A stretch of DNA of 64,000 nucleotides from Prostheceraeus crozeri (Eukaryota > Platyhelminthes > Polycladida > Euryleptidae), in the NCBI GenBank assembly GCA_907163375.1, contig CAJQUW010016156.1, positions 62,001 through 126,000 on the forward strand. Direction: 5' to 3'. A program made the position numbers and the translations under genes. The notes below the pieces were generated by a model. It did not search any database. It was not told the DNA's origin and saw only the letters and a list, made by a program, of their open reading frames with translations. Positions within the stretch are counted from its first letter, which is position 1, and every line of letters starts with the position of its first letter. Below, in pieces: positions 1 through 10,934 of this stretch.

Positions 1-1265
1 CCTGTCTGTAGTGAAGTGTCTTCATAAAAATGTTAAATAATTCACTGTATGATGTTTTGGAGAAACCCAAAAATTCATTTGATGAAGTGAGAGCTTTTTT
101 CTCATCATCTGAAAACTCTGAGTCACAGACAAATTTGTATGTGAGGACCATGGTAACCAGTTTCAATGCGAGAGGACAGATCAATTCTTTATACATTTTG
201 AACCAAGTACATCTAAATGATTACCTTCGTACCTGGCTTCCCGGTTTTCCACAAAGATCAGGTACTCACAATATTTTGAAACATTTTCTAATATAATCAG
301 AAATTTTCGAAATATTTCAATATTATACATGCAAACCCCCGTTCTTCTTGAAGTTTTGGATCTTTGGTGAGATCTAATTAAGAACACCGCACTGGACCAC
401 ACGGACAATATTGCTTTTATATTGCAACTAGTCTTTCGAAGAGTTAAATTCCTGATATTAATCAGATTGTTTTTAAATTCCACTTCGCTAAATATTTGAG
501 TTACATTCATTAAAATTGCGTAATGAACAATAATTCATTGACTGCCTTTAGATTCTTATAATTGTTTTTGCTACTTGGCTCCCACAGTATTCAAATTGAA
601 ACGCATTCTACGACTTCGTCATCGCATTTGATTAATTCTATTACTTGAAAATTTCAATTTTACTTTCTTTTACAAAATGCCACTTTCGTCTTTAATGTAT
701 ATTTATCTTTTTCAAGATCAAAATATTTATTTTTAACTTATCTTTTGTCATCACATGTGAGATGATATCCCGAATTAACGCAGTTTTTTTCATTTTTCTT
801 GGCTCAAATTCAGATTGAAAACGGGAACATGACGAAGTTTCAAATAAATTAAATGTGTTTATAGTGCCCGCCATCTTTAGAAGATAAAATATCCACTTTC
901 GTAGATGTTGTTAACAACAGTTCTAATTTCTTCGACGCTGACTACATGAAAACTTAACAGTTTTCCTTTTCCAGTTCATTAATTCTTCTAGTATATGATT
1001 TTTTCCTTGCTTTCTAACACCACCCAAAGCCCTAAATCGCATGAGGTCAGGTCATGTGAGCCAAACTACTTTCGTACGTCCTTTCGATTGAAATTTTGGG
1101 ATAGAGGGATTATTTAGCAATTAACAACGGATGAGATGAGATAAGCGACCAGCAAAACTGTCATGCATAAGATATGCAGCTGCTAGGACTCAATCCTATG
1201 ACTCCCGGTTATTAGGAAATGTCGCTCTACCAACTGACCTATGACTGCTTTCGTGCATGTAATTC
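1..1265. other. AT-rich non-coding stretch
   Basis: I recognise no gene here. There is a short open frame from 30 to 296 on the plus strand, but it has no recognisable motif, no convincing splice context and no matching neighbour. If the IQ-motif gene starts upstream, this is intron. Confidence 0.4.
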
Positions 1266-1468
1266 TAAAGATCCATTCACATCGGACGCAGCGCGTCTTC
1301 ACCGCGTCCAGAAGTTTGCTCAGAACCTTAACAAACCTATGGGCTGGCACACAGAGACGCGCGGGACCGTGCTGCCTCCGGTGTGAACAGCCCCATAGGT
1401 TTATTAAGGTTCTGAACGAAAATTCTGGACGCGTGAAGATGCGCCGCGTCCGATGTGAAGGGACCTTA
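1266..1468. mobile_element. Foldback MITE with long inverted arms
   Basis: Two arms of about 87 bases (1266-1352 and 1381-1468) are imperfect inverted copies around a loop of about 28 bases. Matching blocks include the outer TTCACATCGGACGC, the inner CAGAACCTTAA and the innermost CCTATGGG. The element is markedly richer in CG than its surroundings. It has no coding capacity of its own; the open frames across it are palindrome artefacts. The structure fits a non-autonomous DNA transposon of the MITE/foldback type. The superfamily is undecided: the flanks share only AATT and no clear target duplication is visible. Confidence 0.65.
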
Positions 1469-1565
1469 ATTGCTGCTGTGTAGCAGCGTTGCGGGCGAAA
1501 AGAATTTAGCTTGATAACCTTTGGACTCTGCTTGATCAATAAAATAATCAGTATCAATCCACGAC

Positions 1566-1757
1566 GTGGGGTCCGTGGCACAGTGGTTAGTTAAGTGGTT
1601 GGCCCAGCGATCTTTTGGTCCAGAGGTCGAGCCCCGAAGGTGTCATTGGAATTCGGCAGGAAGGGCATCCGAACTAAAAGCACTACAACGCTCCATAAGT
1701 CTGACTATGTCAGCACCGTCCAAGCCCCAAGTATGGGGAGTAGTGACGTAAAAGTTT
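1566..1757 (+). mobile_element. tRNA-derived SINE, copy 1
   Basis: The head resembles a tRNA promoter: a box-A-like TGGCACAGTGGTTAG and, about 45 bases on, a box-B-like GGTCGAGCCCC. The body follows, with GGCAGGAAGGGCATCCG, then TCTGACTATGTCAGCACCG and an AGTAGTGACGTAAAA end. The same body recurs at 9163-9266 and the head plus body at 17691-17820, so this is a dispersed family and not a tRNA gene. Such elements are transcribed by RNA polymerase III and moved by a partner LINE. Confidence 0.65.
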
Positions 1758-1835
1758 CATTTTCAATTCCGACACGTCTTTTACAACATTTTAGGTCATA
1801 GCGTTTATTTTCATACCTTGACAAGGAGCTCATGC

Positions 1836-2170
1836 TTACTCCTTCATCATCAGCCGTTTGTTCTCCACTTCTGAAGATAGACCTCGCCATGGATCCTCCC
1901 ATTTGTCCTGTCTTCTACCCTCCTTCCTCAGATGACACCGTTGCAGAAGTCGTCGAGGTCTTCTCCCCCTATGTCCAACCCACTTGCATTTCGCCTTCTT
2001 GATGGTTATGAGCAAGTCTATTAGACCTGTCTGCTGTCTTACCCACGCATTTGTTTTTCTGTCTTCCCATCTAATGTTTTCCATGCTTCTTTCCATCTTG
2101 TGTTGAGCTGCTGCTATCTTTTCCTCTATCCTTCTATTTAGTGTCCATGTTTCAACGGCGTATGCTTACT
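1836..2170 (-). pseudogene. LINE reverse transcriptase, C-terminal remnant
   Basis: Read on the minus strand, the translation gives the conserved tail of a non-LTR retrotransposon reverse transcriptase: an ETWTLNRR-like start, an RRMERSM-like segment, then RQQTG, IKKAKCKWVGH and a GRR...R..W.D..R end. The frame is broken and the upstream catalytic domain is absent. Mutator-type decay without a host role is the simplest reading. The LINE clade cannot be set from this piece. Confidence 0.6.
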
Positions 2171-2695
2171 CCACTATGATTAATTAACATTTGACGGACT
2201 TATTTCATTATCCGAAGATGTAAGATATCACAAACAATTACTTTGAATTCACTAACTTTGGGATATTTTGCGCATGCATACCCGTGCAATGCTGTTTTAG
2301 TGTATTTATTTACTAATCATTCATTGGATGAAAAGTTCGCTTACAAGAAAATACGTGAGTTACAGTGAAAATGTACATTTCTGGCTTTGGTTTTGGAAAG
2401 AAGAGGCGGAAATGTCAAATTTGACGATTTGGCATGTAGCAGTAGAAATATTATTAATTGTTCAGCAAGGGAGTGAGGACAATGTTTTGATATCGGGAAG
2501 ATAATATTTCAATTTTTTTCTTGCCAGAAGTTCTTATCTCATAGATGTGTTGGAAATATCGAAGAAACCTATCGTGATGCTAACAACTCCGTGCTAGCGT
2601 AAACTGTCGTATCCTACATACCTAACGCAATCTCCGTAACCCAATACAGCTGCAAAAACTGGACTTTTGTTGTTGAATATTATTCTCGTCTCAAC
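2171..2695. other. Unassigned intergenic or intronic DNA
   Basis: I see no gene, RNA or repeat here. Confidence 0.35.
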
Positions 2696-2699
2696 GATT

Positions 2700-3225
2700 T
2701 CCGAATTTCCATTAATGACTCCAAGTGACATAGAAGGTGATGCTGATTTGGAGATTGGCAAGTTTGGAAAACTTCTGTGTGTGATTGTTGATCATAATTT
2801 GACCTGGAGTCAACAGATTTGCTAGGCCTGCAGAAGATTGAGTGGTTACATAGCGTTATTGAGAAAGATAAAGCCATTTCTGCCGATGAATGTCAGGAAA
2901 ATGTTTTATGTGGGGCTCAGGTATCACTCAGCAGCTAGTTGAGAAGCCACAAAATAACAGGTAGAAACCACTGTACAGGAAATTGAAAGTGATGCCTATT
3001 CGAGAAAGGGTGAATTTCACGCAAGTCACACTGGCATACAAAGCCTTGAATGGTCCCAATTTACTTACAAGACATGTAGACAGGCGAACTATTCTTATCG
3101 GAGAACTATGCGTACCGCATGCCGAAACTGCGTTGAGAAAGAGCACTCTTCAATGTAGAGGCCGGAAACTTTTCAACCTCTGCAATCGATGTAACAAAGA
3201 GTGTTGCACGATCCGAAGCTTCTGA
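2700..3225 (+). pseudogene. LINE reverse transcriptase, C-terminal remnant
   Basis: Plus-strand translation in shifting frames shows a classic thumb/C-terminal series of a jockey/CR1-like LINE: LCVIVDHNLTWSQQI, then a RRLSGYIALLRKIKPFLP-like block, then LPIRERVNFTQVTLAYKALN and a final KLFN. At least one stop (after TWSQQI) and frame changes break it. No endonuclease or catalytic YADD box precedes it, so this is a 5'-truncated dead copy, which is normal for LINEs. Confidence 0.7.
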
Positions 3226-3229
3226 AGAC

Positions 3230-4270
3230 GATACCTCGACCATTTCTTTGCGATGGTTTTTTTTAAATACTTCCTTTCCATACTTGTGTTAGTTTCGCTT
3301 GCTTTTTTGCTATTGTTTAGAGGACCAGTTCAAATCAGTCTTGCTACAAATGTTGTCTTGTTAAGGTAAATTATTTATCATAATTATAATTATTTTAAGT
3401 GTACATGTAGGTTTGCTGTAATTCCTTGATGTACTGTCCAATTTCTTCGATGTACATCGACTTGTCAATAGCATCTGATGTGGAAGTTATTACACAGAGC
3501 ATTTAACTTTTTCTAATGAATTTGCAGAATGGGTGCATTCTCTATTGGCAACTTATGTAGATGATGAAATGGGTAAAGAGATTCTGGGTAATAAATATAA
3601 AATGGGTAAAAATTGGATTATTTGGATGCTGGGTATTACCATACTTTGAAAACCGTTCATTGAATGCAGCAGTCTCTATACTTCGGCAAATCGGAAAACT
3701 TCACATTAAGGCATGCAGCTATTATCCGTTTACATGCGAAGCTCATATTTGTTTGCAATAAATTTAAGTAACATGCAAAGGACATTTATTTTACTATCTT
3801 ATCAGTCAAACTCGCACCTATATTTATCTTAATATATACGAATATTACTTAATTGAGTGACTCAGTCAATTTGACGTCAAAAAAATTTTCAAAAACAGGA
3901 GGATATTTTTATGCTCCCATAAATTTTGATGCGATTGTGCGCACTTGGTAATTAGCTTTATGAATGTTTTGCTGCCTTGGCCAGTTAAAAAAGCTTGTTC
4001 AGGTACAGTTATTTAACCATAACTCAACTGATTAGTTGAAGCCGACAAATTTGTACAGATGGCTAGGAGCTGCTGCTTTATATGTGTTGTGAAAATTTGG
4101 AAATTTAATTCTTTATGGGACTCCACTACGTTTTACTGAAACTATTAAGAGAGATTTAATAAATAGCAACCCCTACAGAAATACTAAAAATAATATAAAA
4201 GATAATTTAATTATTTGCAATTATCAAATCACGATAAATATTTTTATAATTTAAGCGTCTAATGTTTATT
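3230..4270. other. AT-rich stretch without recognised features
   Basis: No gene or clear repeat was recognised. A short open frame (3561-3761) has no recognisable motif. Confidence 0.35.
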
Positions 4271-4271
4271 T

Positions 4272-4735
4272 ACTTTATTATTTTAATAATTCAATAGTCA
4301 AAACTTTCAAATTAGAAGGCTTTGGGAAAGGACTGGTTCTGTTATTCAACAGGACACATGTGTTATAAGCAGCCATGAAGAATGATTCTGCAATGCAATG
4401 TTTTTTCGCATGGCCGATGACGGAAAATGATTGGTCGAAGCTCATGTGATAATGAAGCGTTTTTGCTGATGGTGAAGGACAGCATGGCAAATGCTCTCCA
4501 ATGCGCCTTTATTTATGTCTTGTTGTCTCACCGATGTAACTTTTGCCACAGTGGTCACAAGCGACTTTGAAGACTATGTTCGAGGCGAGATACTCCTGCG
4601 ATGGATGAAATTAGCAGACGTCTTGGTCTTGAATACAAGAGAGATTTTTCCGTTAGTCGCAATTTTATCGAAGCAATATTTCGTGTACGAAGTTGAGTTT
4701 TTAATTCTTGAATATAGGATAATTTCGAAAAAATC
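4272..4735 (-). pseudogene. Penelope-like element GIY-YIG endonuclease remnant
   Basis: On the minus strand, in three alternating frames, the translation contains ISLVFKTKTSANFIHRR, then CDHCGKSYIGETTR, a GEH-like motif, and a long block that includes FSVIGHAKKHCIAE. The order Cys-x2-Cys, YIG.T.R and .EH is that of the GIY-YIG nicking endonuclease at the C-terminus of Penelope-like retroelements. Stops and frameshifts show it is dead. No reverse-transcriptase domain is visible upstream on that strand. It belongs to a different lineage from the copy at 58-59.9 kb, whose GIY-YIG block differs. Confidence 0.65.
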
Positions 4736-5199
4736 TTCTTCATACTTATAATAAGCAGCATCTGTACCAAATTGATCAGAAATCTTATTGCGACATCAGT
4801 ATTGCGAATAATGTTTCTGCTTTCAACATTGCATTTGACATCGAGGATGTAACAGATGTTGTAACCATTACAGAGAAACAGGTTGACAGTGAACTAATTG
4901 CAGCTCTTGAGCAGACTCTCACTGCTACGAATCCCTTGTTTTTGTAATTGTACCATTAGGATTAGAAGGAAATGAGTCGAAATGAAAGAAGTGGACTGTG
5001 CAGACTGTGCCAAGACTGTGCATGCTATGTCAAGAAATTGCTATTAGATGAAGATGAAAGACAGTTTGATGACGAGAATTCCTATTATGAAGTCTTCATT
5101 GTCCATTTCTTGAAATATACATGTTAATTTCATGTGTTGTATGTTGAAAATTAAAATCCTCACCATTCCATTCATGAAGATTTGTCTGTTACATTACAG

Positions 5200-5347
5200 G
5201 CCCCCTTCATTGGATGGAGAAAGTTCAACGGGTCGCCAATCCAGAGGTCCTAGCTCTCGAGAAGTGGAACATTTCCGAGAGAAACATGCGGCTACGGTGA
5301 TACAACGTGGTTGGCGGAAACACAGAGACGAAGAGGAAGAAGAAGAG
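5200..5347 (+). CDS. IQ-motif gene, exon 1 of those visible (possible IQCE)
   Basis: The exon runs between an acceptor (tctgttacattacag) and a donor (gtatga). It begins with the third base of a codon and ends on a codon boundary. It encodes a Ser/Gly/Arg-rich lead and then HAATVIQRGWRKH, a good IQ motif (IQxxxRGxxxR-like), followed by an acidic Glu run. IQ motifs bind calmodulin or myosin light chains. The exon at 17232 starts in phase 0 with a second IQ motif and fits directly. The Glu-rich spacer followed by a VIQSALR motif resembles the C-terminal IQ region of IQCE as I remember it. That identity is inference; the coding status of the exon is stronger. Confidence 0.72.
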
Positions 5348-5499
5348 GTATGATGACACAGCTCCTCACATCAACAATGTGGTCAGCAATCATTTCACAA
5401 AGAGGCATCGACCAGATGCAAACAATGCACCAGAAAGCTCTCAGAATCGCTGCTGGATAAACTCTCGACTGAATTACATACCACATGATGAAGTATGGT

Positions 5500-6815
5500 C
5501 ATGATCACAGCTCGTAGTGGTTGTGTCGACCCCCTGCTATTGGGAGTGGGTCGCCAGGTGTCGAGCGGGCCGATCGCCCGCTCCGAGCGCTGGATGAGCT
5601 CCTCACACCTGACGGGGGAAGCCCAGAGGTACCACGGTGTGAGAGTTATGTGTAAGTATGTGCAAGAGAGGAGTTGTTTTTTTATTGTGTGGCTGTGATT
5701 TATAGAAAGGAAAAAAGAGGAGAAAAATGGACAGAGAGGTTTATGTTATGTTAGTATTCTTTTAAGAGGTTGATTTGTTTGTTCTGAATTGAGCCAGTGT
5801 TCTGCGTGTGCGCCTGTCGAGTGTGTGTTCTGATTTGTGAACTGTGGGGGGGATGCGTTAATGATTTTGTTGTTTTGTCTGTGTGCTAGACGTGTGCTTA
5901 TGTGCCGACGTGGTGTGTGCGTTTGTTTGAGGAGTTGATTTGCTGTCGCGTTGGATGACTGCGTGTGTAGGGGGAGTACTTTAGTTGTCTGAGAGGTTGT
6001 GGGTGTTGAGTGAGGAGATGGAGAGGATGGTGTTGACATTTTTGCTTAATTTAGAAGCTTTTTTGCGTGTAGTGTGAGGTGTTCAGTTACGGAGAGGACG
6101 TGTGTTTCGTCGTGGTGCATCCTGTGGCGATCCTGACTGCCTTATTCTGTATTGAGCTCGTCACCAGTGGCGTCGTGCAATGCATGTAAGATGACTAAAT
6201 TATCACCACGCTCTGTAGAGCTTAACAAGGATTTGAAAAACAAAGCGTATTTCAGAAATATGCTCAAGCACGGTTCACAAAAACTTCTAAAATACAATTT
6301 AAAAATCATGTTTAGCAACACTGTCTTCCGTCAAAGCTTTAAAAGCACATGCGAGTATGTAACTCATGTTCAGAAGCGCGATGTTATGCAAACAAAATTT
6401 TGAAACTATGTACAAACTACTATTGCACTGCCATGTTTTAAATAACAGTTTTAAAATACTGTTTTCAAAGTGTTGGACCTCGCCAGACAGTGTAGCTACC
6501 GAATTGATTAAAGAAAAGGCGAAAGTACCAGAGTTTGACACACGGCTACCACTTTCGCCCATTCGTCATGCAAACTCTATGAGGAAGCACACAACCTCCT
6601 CAACGTGATCGACCGACGGATAATAGAGAGCAGGTTAATCTCTTTCTTCAAGCGAAGACTTAGTCTGGCGGTGTGGCTGAAACGCCGCCAACATCATTCC
6701 ATTTATGATTACAACAATGATCTTTTATGAGGTTGACTTTGTGCACTTTTTTTAAGATTGCTTTGTAATAAATGCTTTTCATGTCATCTAAAAATGTATA
6801 TACAAATAAAGTTAA
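5500..6815 (+). other. Possible non-autonomous retroelement: GC-rich head, GT-rich leader, poly(A) signals
   Basis: A GC-rich block (about 5530-5650) is followed by a strongly strand-biased G+T-rich tract (about 5690-6060). A low-complexity coding-like stretch follows, ending near 6730 with RIIESRLISFFKRRLSL, and then AATAAA signals near 6768 and 6805. Strand bias followed by a polyadenylation signal is typical of the 5' leader and 3' end of retroelements or of a processed transcript. I see no reverse-transcriptase motif and no target duplication, so the assignment is weak. It lies in the intron after exon 1 of the IQ gene. Confidence 0.25.
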
Positions 6816-6829
6816 TTAAGAATACAACA

Positions 6830-7440
6830 TGCAGTAATTACGTTCTACGTCAATGCGTACTATATACCATGCGGCAACGAATACTTGCATGAATACGTAT
6901 TGTATTACGTTGTCATTTGAAAGTATAAAGAATAGCAATAGTTCATATTTTAAAACAATTAGACATGTTATTATGTTTTAGTTCATTAAGTCATGTTTAA
7001 GTATTAATCCGAGTATTAAGCAGAACAGCACTAAAAATACCGAGCTTAAATTCACAGAAGTACTGAAATGCTTGTTAAGTACCAATATGATGAAATATCA
7101 ATAAAGGACGAAACACGAAACTTAATTCAGTGAGTCATTGTGCAGCTGGCAGGGTGACGGTGCACGCTTACATCTCAATAAGTCCTTCTTCTAGTCATCC
7201 CAGCTGATAGTGTATTGTCGACGATGTGATGAATAGCGACTGTGAGAAGGCTAACCACGACGGCGATCAGCTAGTCAACACAGTTCTTCATAGCACGTGC
7301 ACCAAAATCGTCACTCAGGTCGCCTCTGTCTTAAGAAGCGAGTGAATGCTCACAACAGCGGGTAATGCGACTTGTTGTTTTCTTGCGTATCGAAGTGGGT
7401 ACAGTGAAATCCATTTCCTCTTAATGACCTTCAGACATCA
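6830..7440. other. Unassigned intronic DNA
   Basis: I see no gene, RNA or repeat in this stretch. Confidence 0.3.
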
Positions 7441-7460
7441 ATTTCGATCAGAAGTGTCAT

Positions 7461-7700
7461 CCCCGACTGTGCTTTAAGTCCTGACAAGGGTCTCCATCCT
7501 CTCCGACACTTGCTTTGAAACCTACCAACGTCAACCATTTTCTCCGACTGTATTTTGATTCTTGCCAGCGTTTGTGATCCTCCCCGACTGTGCTTCGAGT
7601 CCAGCCAACGTTTTCTATCATCTCCGACTGTGCTTTGAGTCTTGTCAACGTTTTCCCACTTCACCGACTGCGATTTGGGTCTTGTGAACATTTTATTGAT
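7461..7700. repeat. 40-bp tandem repeat, about six copies
   Basis: The block CCGACTGTGCTTTGAGTC (with variants) recurs with starts at about 7463, 7503, 7544, 7584, 7624 and 7664, a period of 40-41 bases. Each unit also carries a CCAACGTTTTC-like half. Divergence between units is appreciable, so the array is old. Forty is not a multiple of three, so open frames crossing it are not conserved coding. Confidence 0.8.
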
Positions 7701-9160
7701 CCAAATGCATTTGTGTTTTATTGCCAAAACTTCTTAGATGGATGTGCATATGTGATATACGGGTCAGACATGCCGCATGGTATTTTGCGTTATAGTTGAG
7801 GTGCTTGTCACATGAAGCTCATTAAATGAGTAGTTGTGAAATGAGTACTAATTAAATACCGCACTTTCGAACTCAAAGAGCACTAGATTCTGGAACTCAT
7901 TTCTTGGTCGTAGTTAGTACTCAGGTTCATTACTCTTTTTGATACTCATTTGGGACTTTATGAATAACAGTGAAGACTGTACTACACTCGTGAGTGTATG
8001 TGGGAAGTGCAGACAATTTCAAAAGTCGTGGCACAAAAATTTCAACCTATTTTGAAACGCATTGAAGTTCCGGTTTAATTTCGATAAACCTTGTGCTATG
8101 TGAGGGCTCATTTTCCATAGATTATTTTGCCATACAGTATATTTTACCTACTTAAGTGGTCAGTTGGCTCCGCAAAAGAAAATTAAAGGCTTTCCTTGAC
8201 GCAGGATTTCAACATGAGGACAACTGGATTTTATAATGAAAATTAGCGGACAGCACGATTTATCCCTCAGCTATCTCATGATAAATAGAGTTCACGATTG
8301 TGTGATTATATAAAAGGATGCAAGGCTAAGCTTCATCACAAAAGTGCCACTCAAAAACATCTGGCGCATATTGATTAATGTCAATGAACTCTATACCATG
8401 TGAAAGGTTCTGCCGCATGTATAGCGAACAGTTTATATCATGACCGGTCAGTTGTGGCCAGCAGTCGAAACAATATGTAATTTTGTTAATTTTACTTGCT
8501 CATATCCTCAAAAGTAATTACACAAAATGCAAAATTTAGTTAATTATTGAATCAGGCTTTATATTAGTTTTTAGACGGTGAAATATTTTTTGAATTTTGA
8601 CACCATTTAGAGCATTTCACTAAATTCAAGATGTAGTAATTTGCTGGAAGTATTACGCCATCCAGTGATGTATACTCCGTTACCCAATTAACATTTACCA
8701 TTCTTAAGCCTGCCTCCGCACATGGATACCTATTTCACCCTGAACTAAAATGTTTGAAATATTCATCAAATGTAAACGTGCGCTTTTGTGCTAATTACCT
8801 CCAGATAAAGTAAGTCCCTAAGCTTCCTGTCTAGACAAAAATGAGCAAAGCCTGTTAGTGAGATCCCTCTAGCACTTTCGACAACCCTCTCATTGTGATG
8901 AAGTGTGTTTGAAGAACTTAAACATTTACGTGACACGGATACTCCATTACTCGACAAATGCTTCAGATTTTAAGCTCTCACACAAATTCTGAGATAGACA
9001 CGTGAGAACGAAAGAGATACATAGAGATGTAATATTAGAGCGTTGACAACCAGCCTTATTTATTTTATATAATTTTATAATTTTATATAATTTTAAATTA
9101 CACATACCTGTAGTGTACACACACCTTAAGGAAAGTACTTCAAGTTTGGAGTATCATCAA
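7701..9160. other. Unassigned intronic DNA
   Basis: AT-rich sequence with a small TATAATTTTATAATTT block near 9063. I recognise no gene. Confidence 0.3.
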
Positions 9161-9162
9161 GT

Positions 9163-9266
9163 TGTCAGGAAGGGCACTCGTACTAAAGGAGCACAACGCT
9201 TCAGATTAAAGTCTGACTATGTCAGCACCGTCCAAGCCCCCAGTATGAGGGAGTAGTGACGTTAAA
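9163..9266 (+). mobile_element. tRNA-derived SINE, copy 2 (3' part only)
   Basis: This matches the body of the copy at 1566-1757: CAGGAAGGGCA, then TCTGACTATGTCAGCACCG, CCAAGCCCC and AGTAGTGACGT. The tRNA-like head is missing, so the copy is 5'-truncated, the usual state after LINE-driven insertion. Confidence 0.6.
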
Positions 9267-9289
9267 CCAAAGAAAGATTTGAATTTCAC

Positions 9290-9560
9290 AAGATTTGGAG
9301 CGATGCACAAAAGGTTAGGCGTGATTGTACAACCCTCCCCCCCCACTCCGGTTTCCTTGCGCTCCACAGTGTGGATAGGGTAAAATAATGACGACAAAGG
9401 CCTGTCGCATATACTGAAGACTTAAAGAGAATTACAACGATCAATGTCAATAAAGGACACCAACACCCTTGATTCCCCGACCGCACTCACCTGACCCAGG
9501 AATCGACCTTTGTGTCCGCGGTGGTGACGATCTCCCACCTTCTTCAATAGGCCACGCTGA
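9290..9560 (-). mobile_element. Possible second tRNA-derived SINE family
   Basis: On the minus strand, GTCAGCGTGGCCTATTGAAG is followed by GGTCGATTCCTGGG, spaced and worded like polymerase III boxes A and B. A body follows with a TTTACCCTATCCACACTG-like segment. The layout differs from the family at 1566. Only one copy is in the window, so the call rests on the promoter-like boxes alone. Confidence 0.4.
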
Positions 9561-10250
9561 CGGTGAAAAAGAAATACGAGTGAAAACAGCAGTTATCTCT
9601 AAGTGATATCGACTTCTAATATCACTTAATACAATAAAATGAATAAGTAGCGATATGTTTTAAATCGAGAAAGTGTAGAATTAATTTCCTAGAAGAAAAT
9701 CAAATTGATAGATAGGCAAATCAATTCGCAGACGTATGACTGTCAGACGCAGCACTGACTCAATCGTTTTGACTTCCTTTGCAAATCCTCCCTGCTTGTG
9801 TTCATCTTGTGCTTTGATATATTTCTTCCTCATCCACAGATATTTTTCATTTAAGTATATATCAATCAATCTGGCTGATTCTTGATGTCATAATTGTTTT
9901 CATCGTTTTCACAGTTGATTCTGTGGCATGAAATTGTTCATGTAGCAATGAGCTATAATCACTTATAGAAAAAGTGGAGAGAAATTGAAGCTTGAGACAT
10001 CATCACGACAGACTTAGTAGGAGAGGTAACTAATTATAGAGATCATCAATATCAAATTCAGCTCTGCGCTAGAATGGTGATGAGCATTCAAATTACTGAA
10101 ATTCGCTGCAGGATTCTAATTTTTCTGACGGAAGGTAGAAGCATTCAACAATATTCAATTTGCTGGAAAACAAACCTTCATCGTAAAGGTCTGAAAGTCA
10201 AAAATTCCTATCAGCAAGGCCGATCACACGACACAGCAAGTGGATAAGCT
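9561..10250. other. Unassigned intronic DNA
   Basis: No gene or repeat was recognised. Confidence 0.3.
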
Positions 10251-10264
10251 CAGGTATCCTTACG

Positions 10265-10930
10265 GTGTGTGTAGAAAGGGAGTTGGCAGAAACTGAATTC
10301 TGTGTTCGCATTTTAATCCACCGCCTTTGCACGAACCTCAACACCATTCGTGCTGACCCCAACTTCAAATGCAGCAGATGCGAAGGTGTCTTAGATGTTC
10401 CGGATGACTCACCTGAAATAATTACTGTTGGTAATGACGTGCTACAGGCTGTTGACTTTTTCTGCTACCTTGACGAAGTTATCGATCAGACGGGAGGTTG
10501 TTTCGGCGCTACTACCTCAAGAGTCAAAATGGCATGGAAGACTCTCCGGTAATTGTTACCTATTCTTACTGATCGCAGCACTGGCTTACGACGAAGAGGC
10601 TACATCTCCTACACCAACGTTAGAAGTTTGTTACTCTATGCCTCAGTGCCGTAAGCAGTGAAGACTGATGACATCAACAAACTCGCAAGAAACGAGAACC
10701 ACATGATAAATGGATGTGTTCCACCAAGATCTGCGAAGATCTATGGATGGACTAAGGTAAGCCTTGGGACTCGCAGATGTACTGAGTGTGCTCCGTGAAA
10801 ACCCGTTAAAATCGTTCGAGCACTCAGAGCGTATGCCTGATTCGAGCTGGACCAAAAATACGCGGCTTGTGGAAGCACCCAGTCAGAAAATCCGTGGAAG
10901 TCAAAGGAAGAAGTGGATACACTATGTGGA
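10265..10930 (+). pseudogene. LINE reverse transcriptase, C-terminal remnant
   Basis: One frame reads FKCSRCEG, then ITVGNDVLQAVDFFCYLDEV, ATTSRVKMAWKTLR. After frame shifts come an RGYIY-like block, then INKLARN, LGLADVLSVLRENPLK, ERMPDSSWTK and a final RGSQRKKW. This is the post-catalytic region of a widespread invertebrate LINE reverse transcriptase, including the conserved cysteine pair and the W(G/F)HVERMPD-type segment. Several frameshifts make it dead. The tail near 10930 appears truncated. Confidence 0.72.
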
Positions 10931-10934
10931 TCTG

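Noticed and set aside
1183..1581. Overlapping open frames on both strands
   Set aside because: They lie across the foldback MITE, and the palindrome produces the paired frames.
1566..1640. Functional tRNA gene
   Set aside because: Box A and box B wording is degraded, no cloverleaf forms, and the same body recurs at 9163 and 17691, so it is a SINE head.
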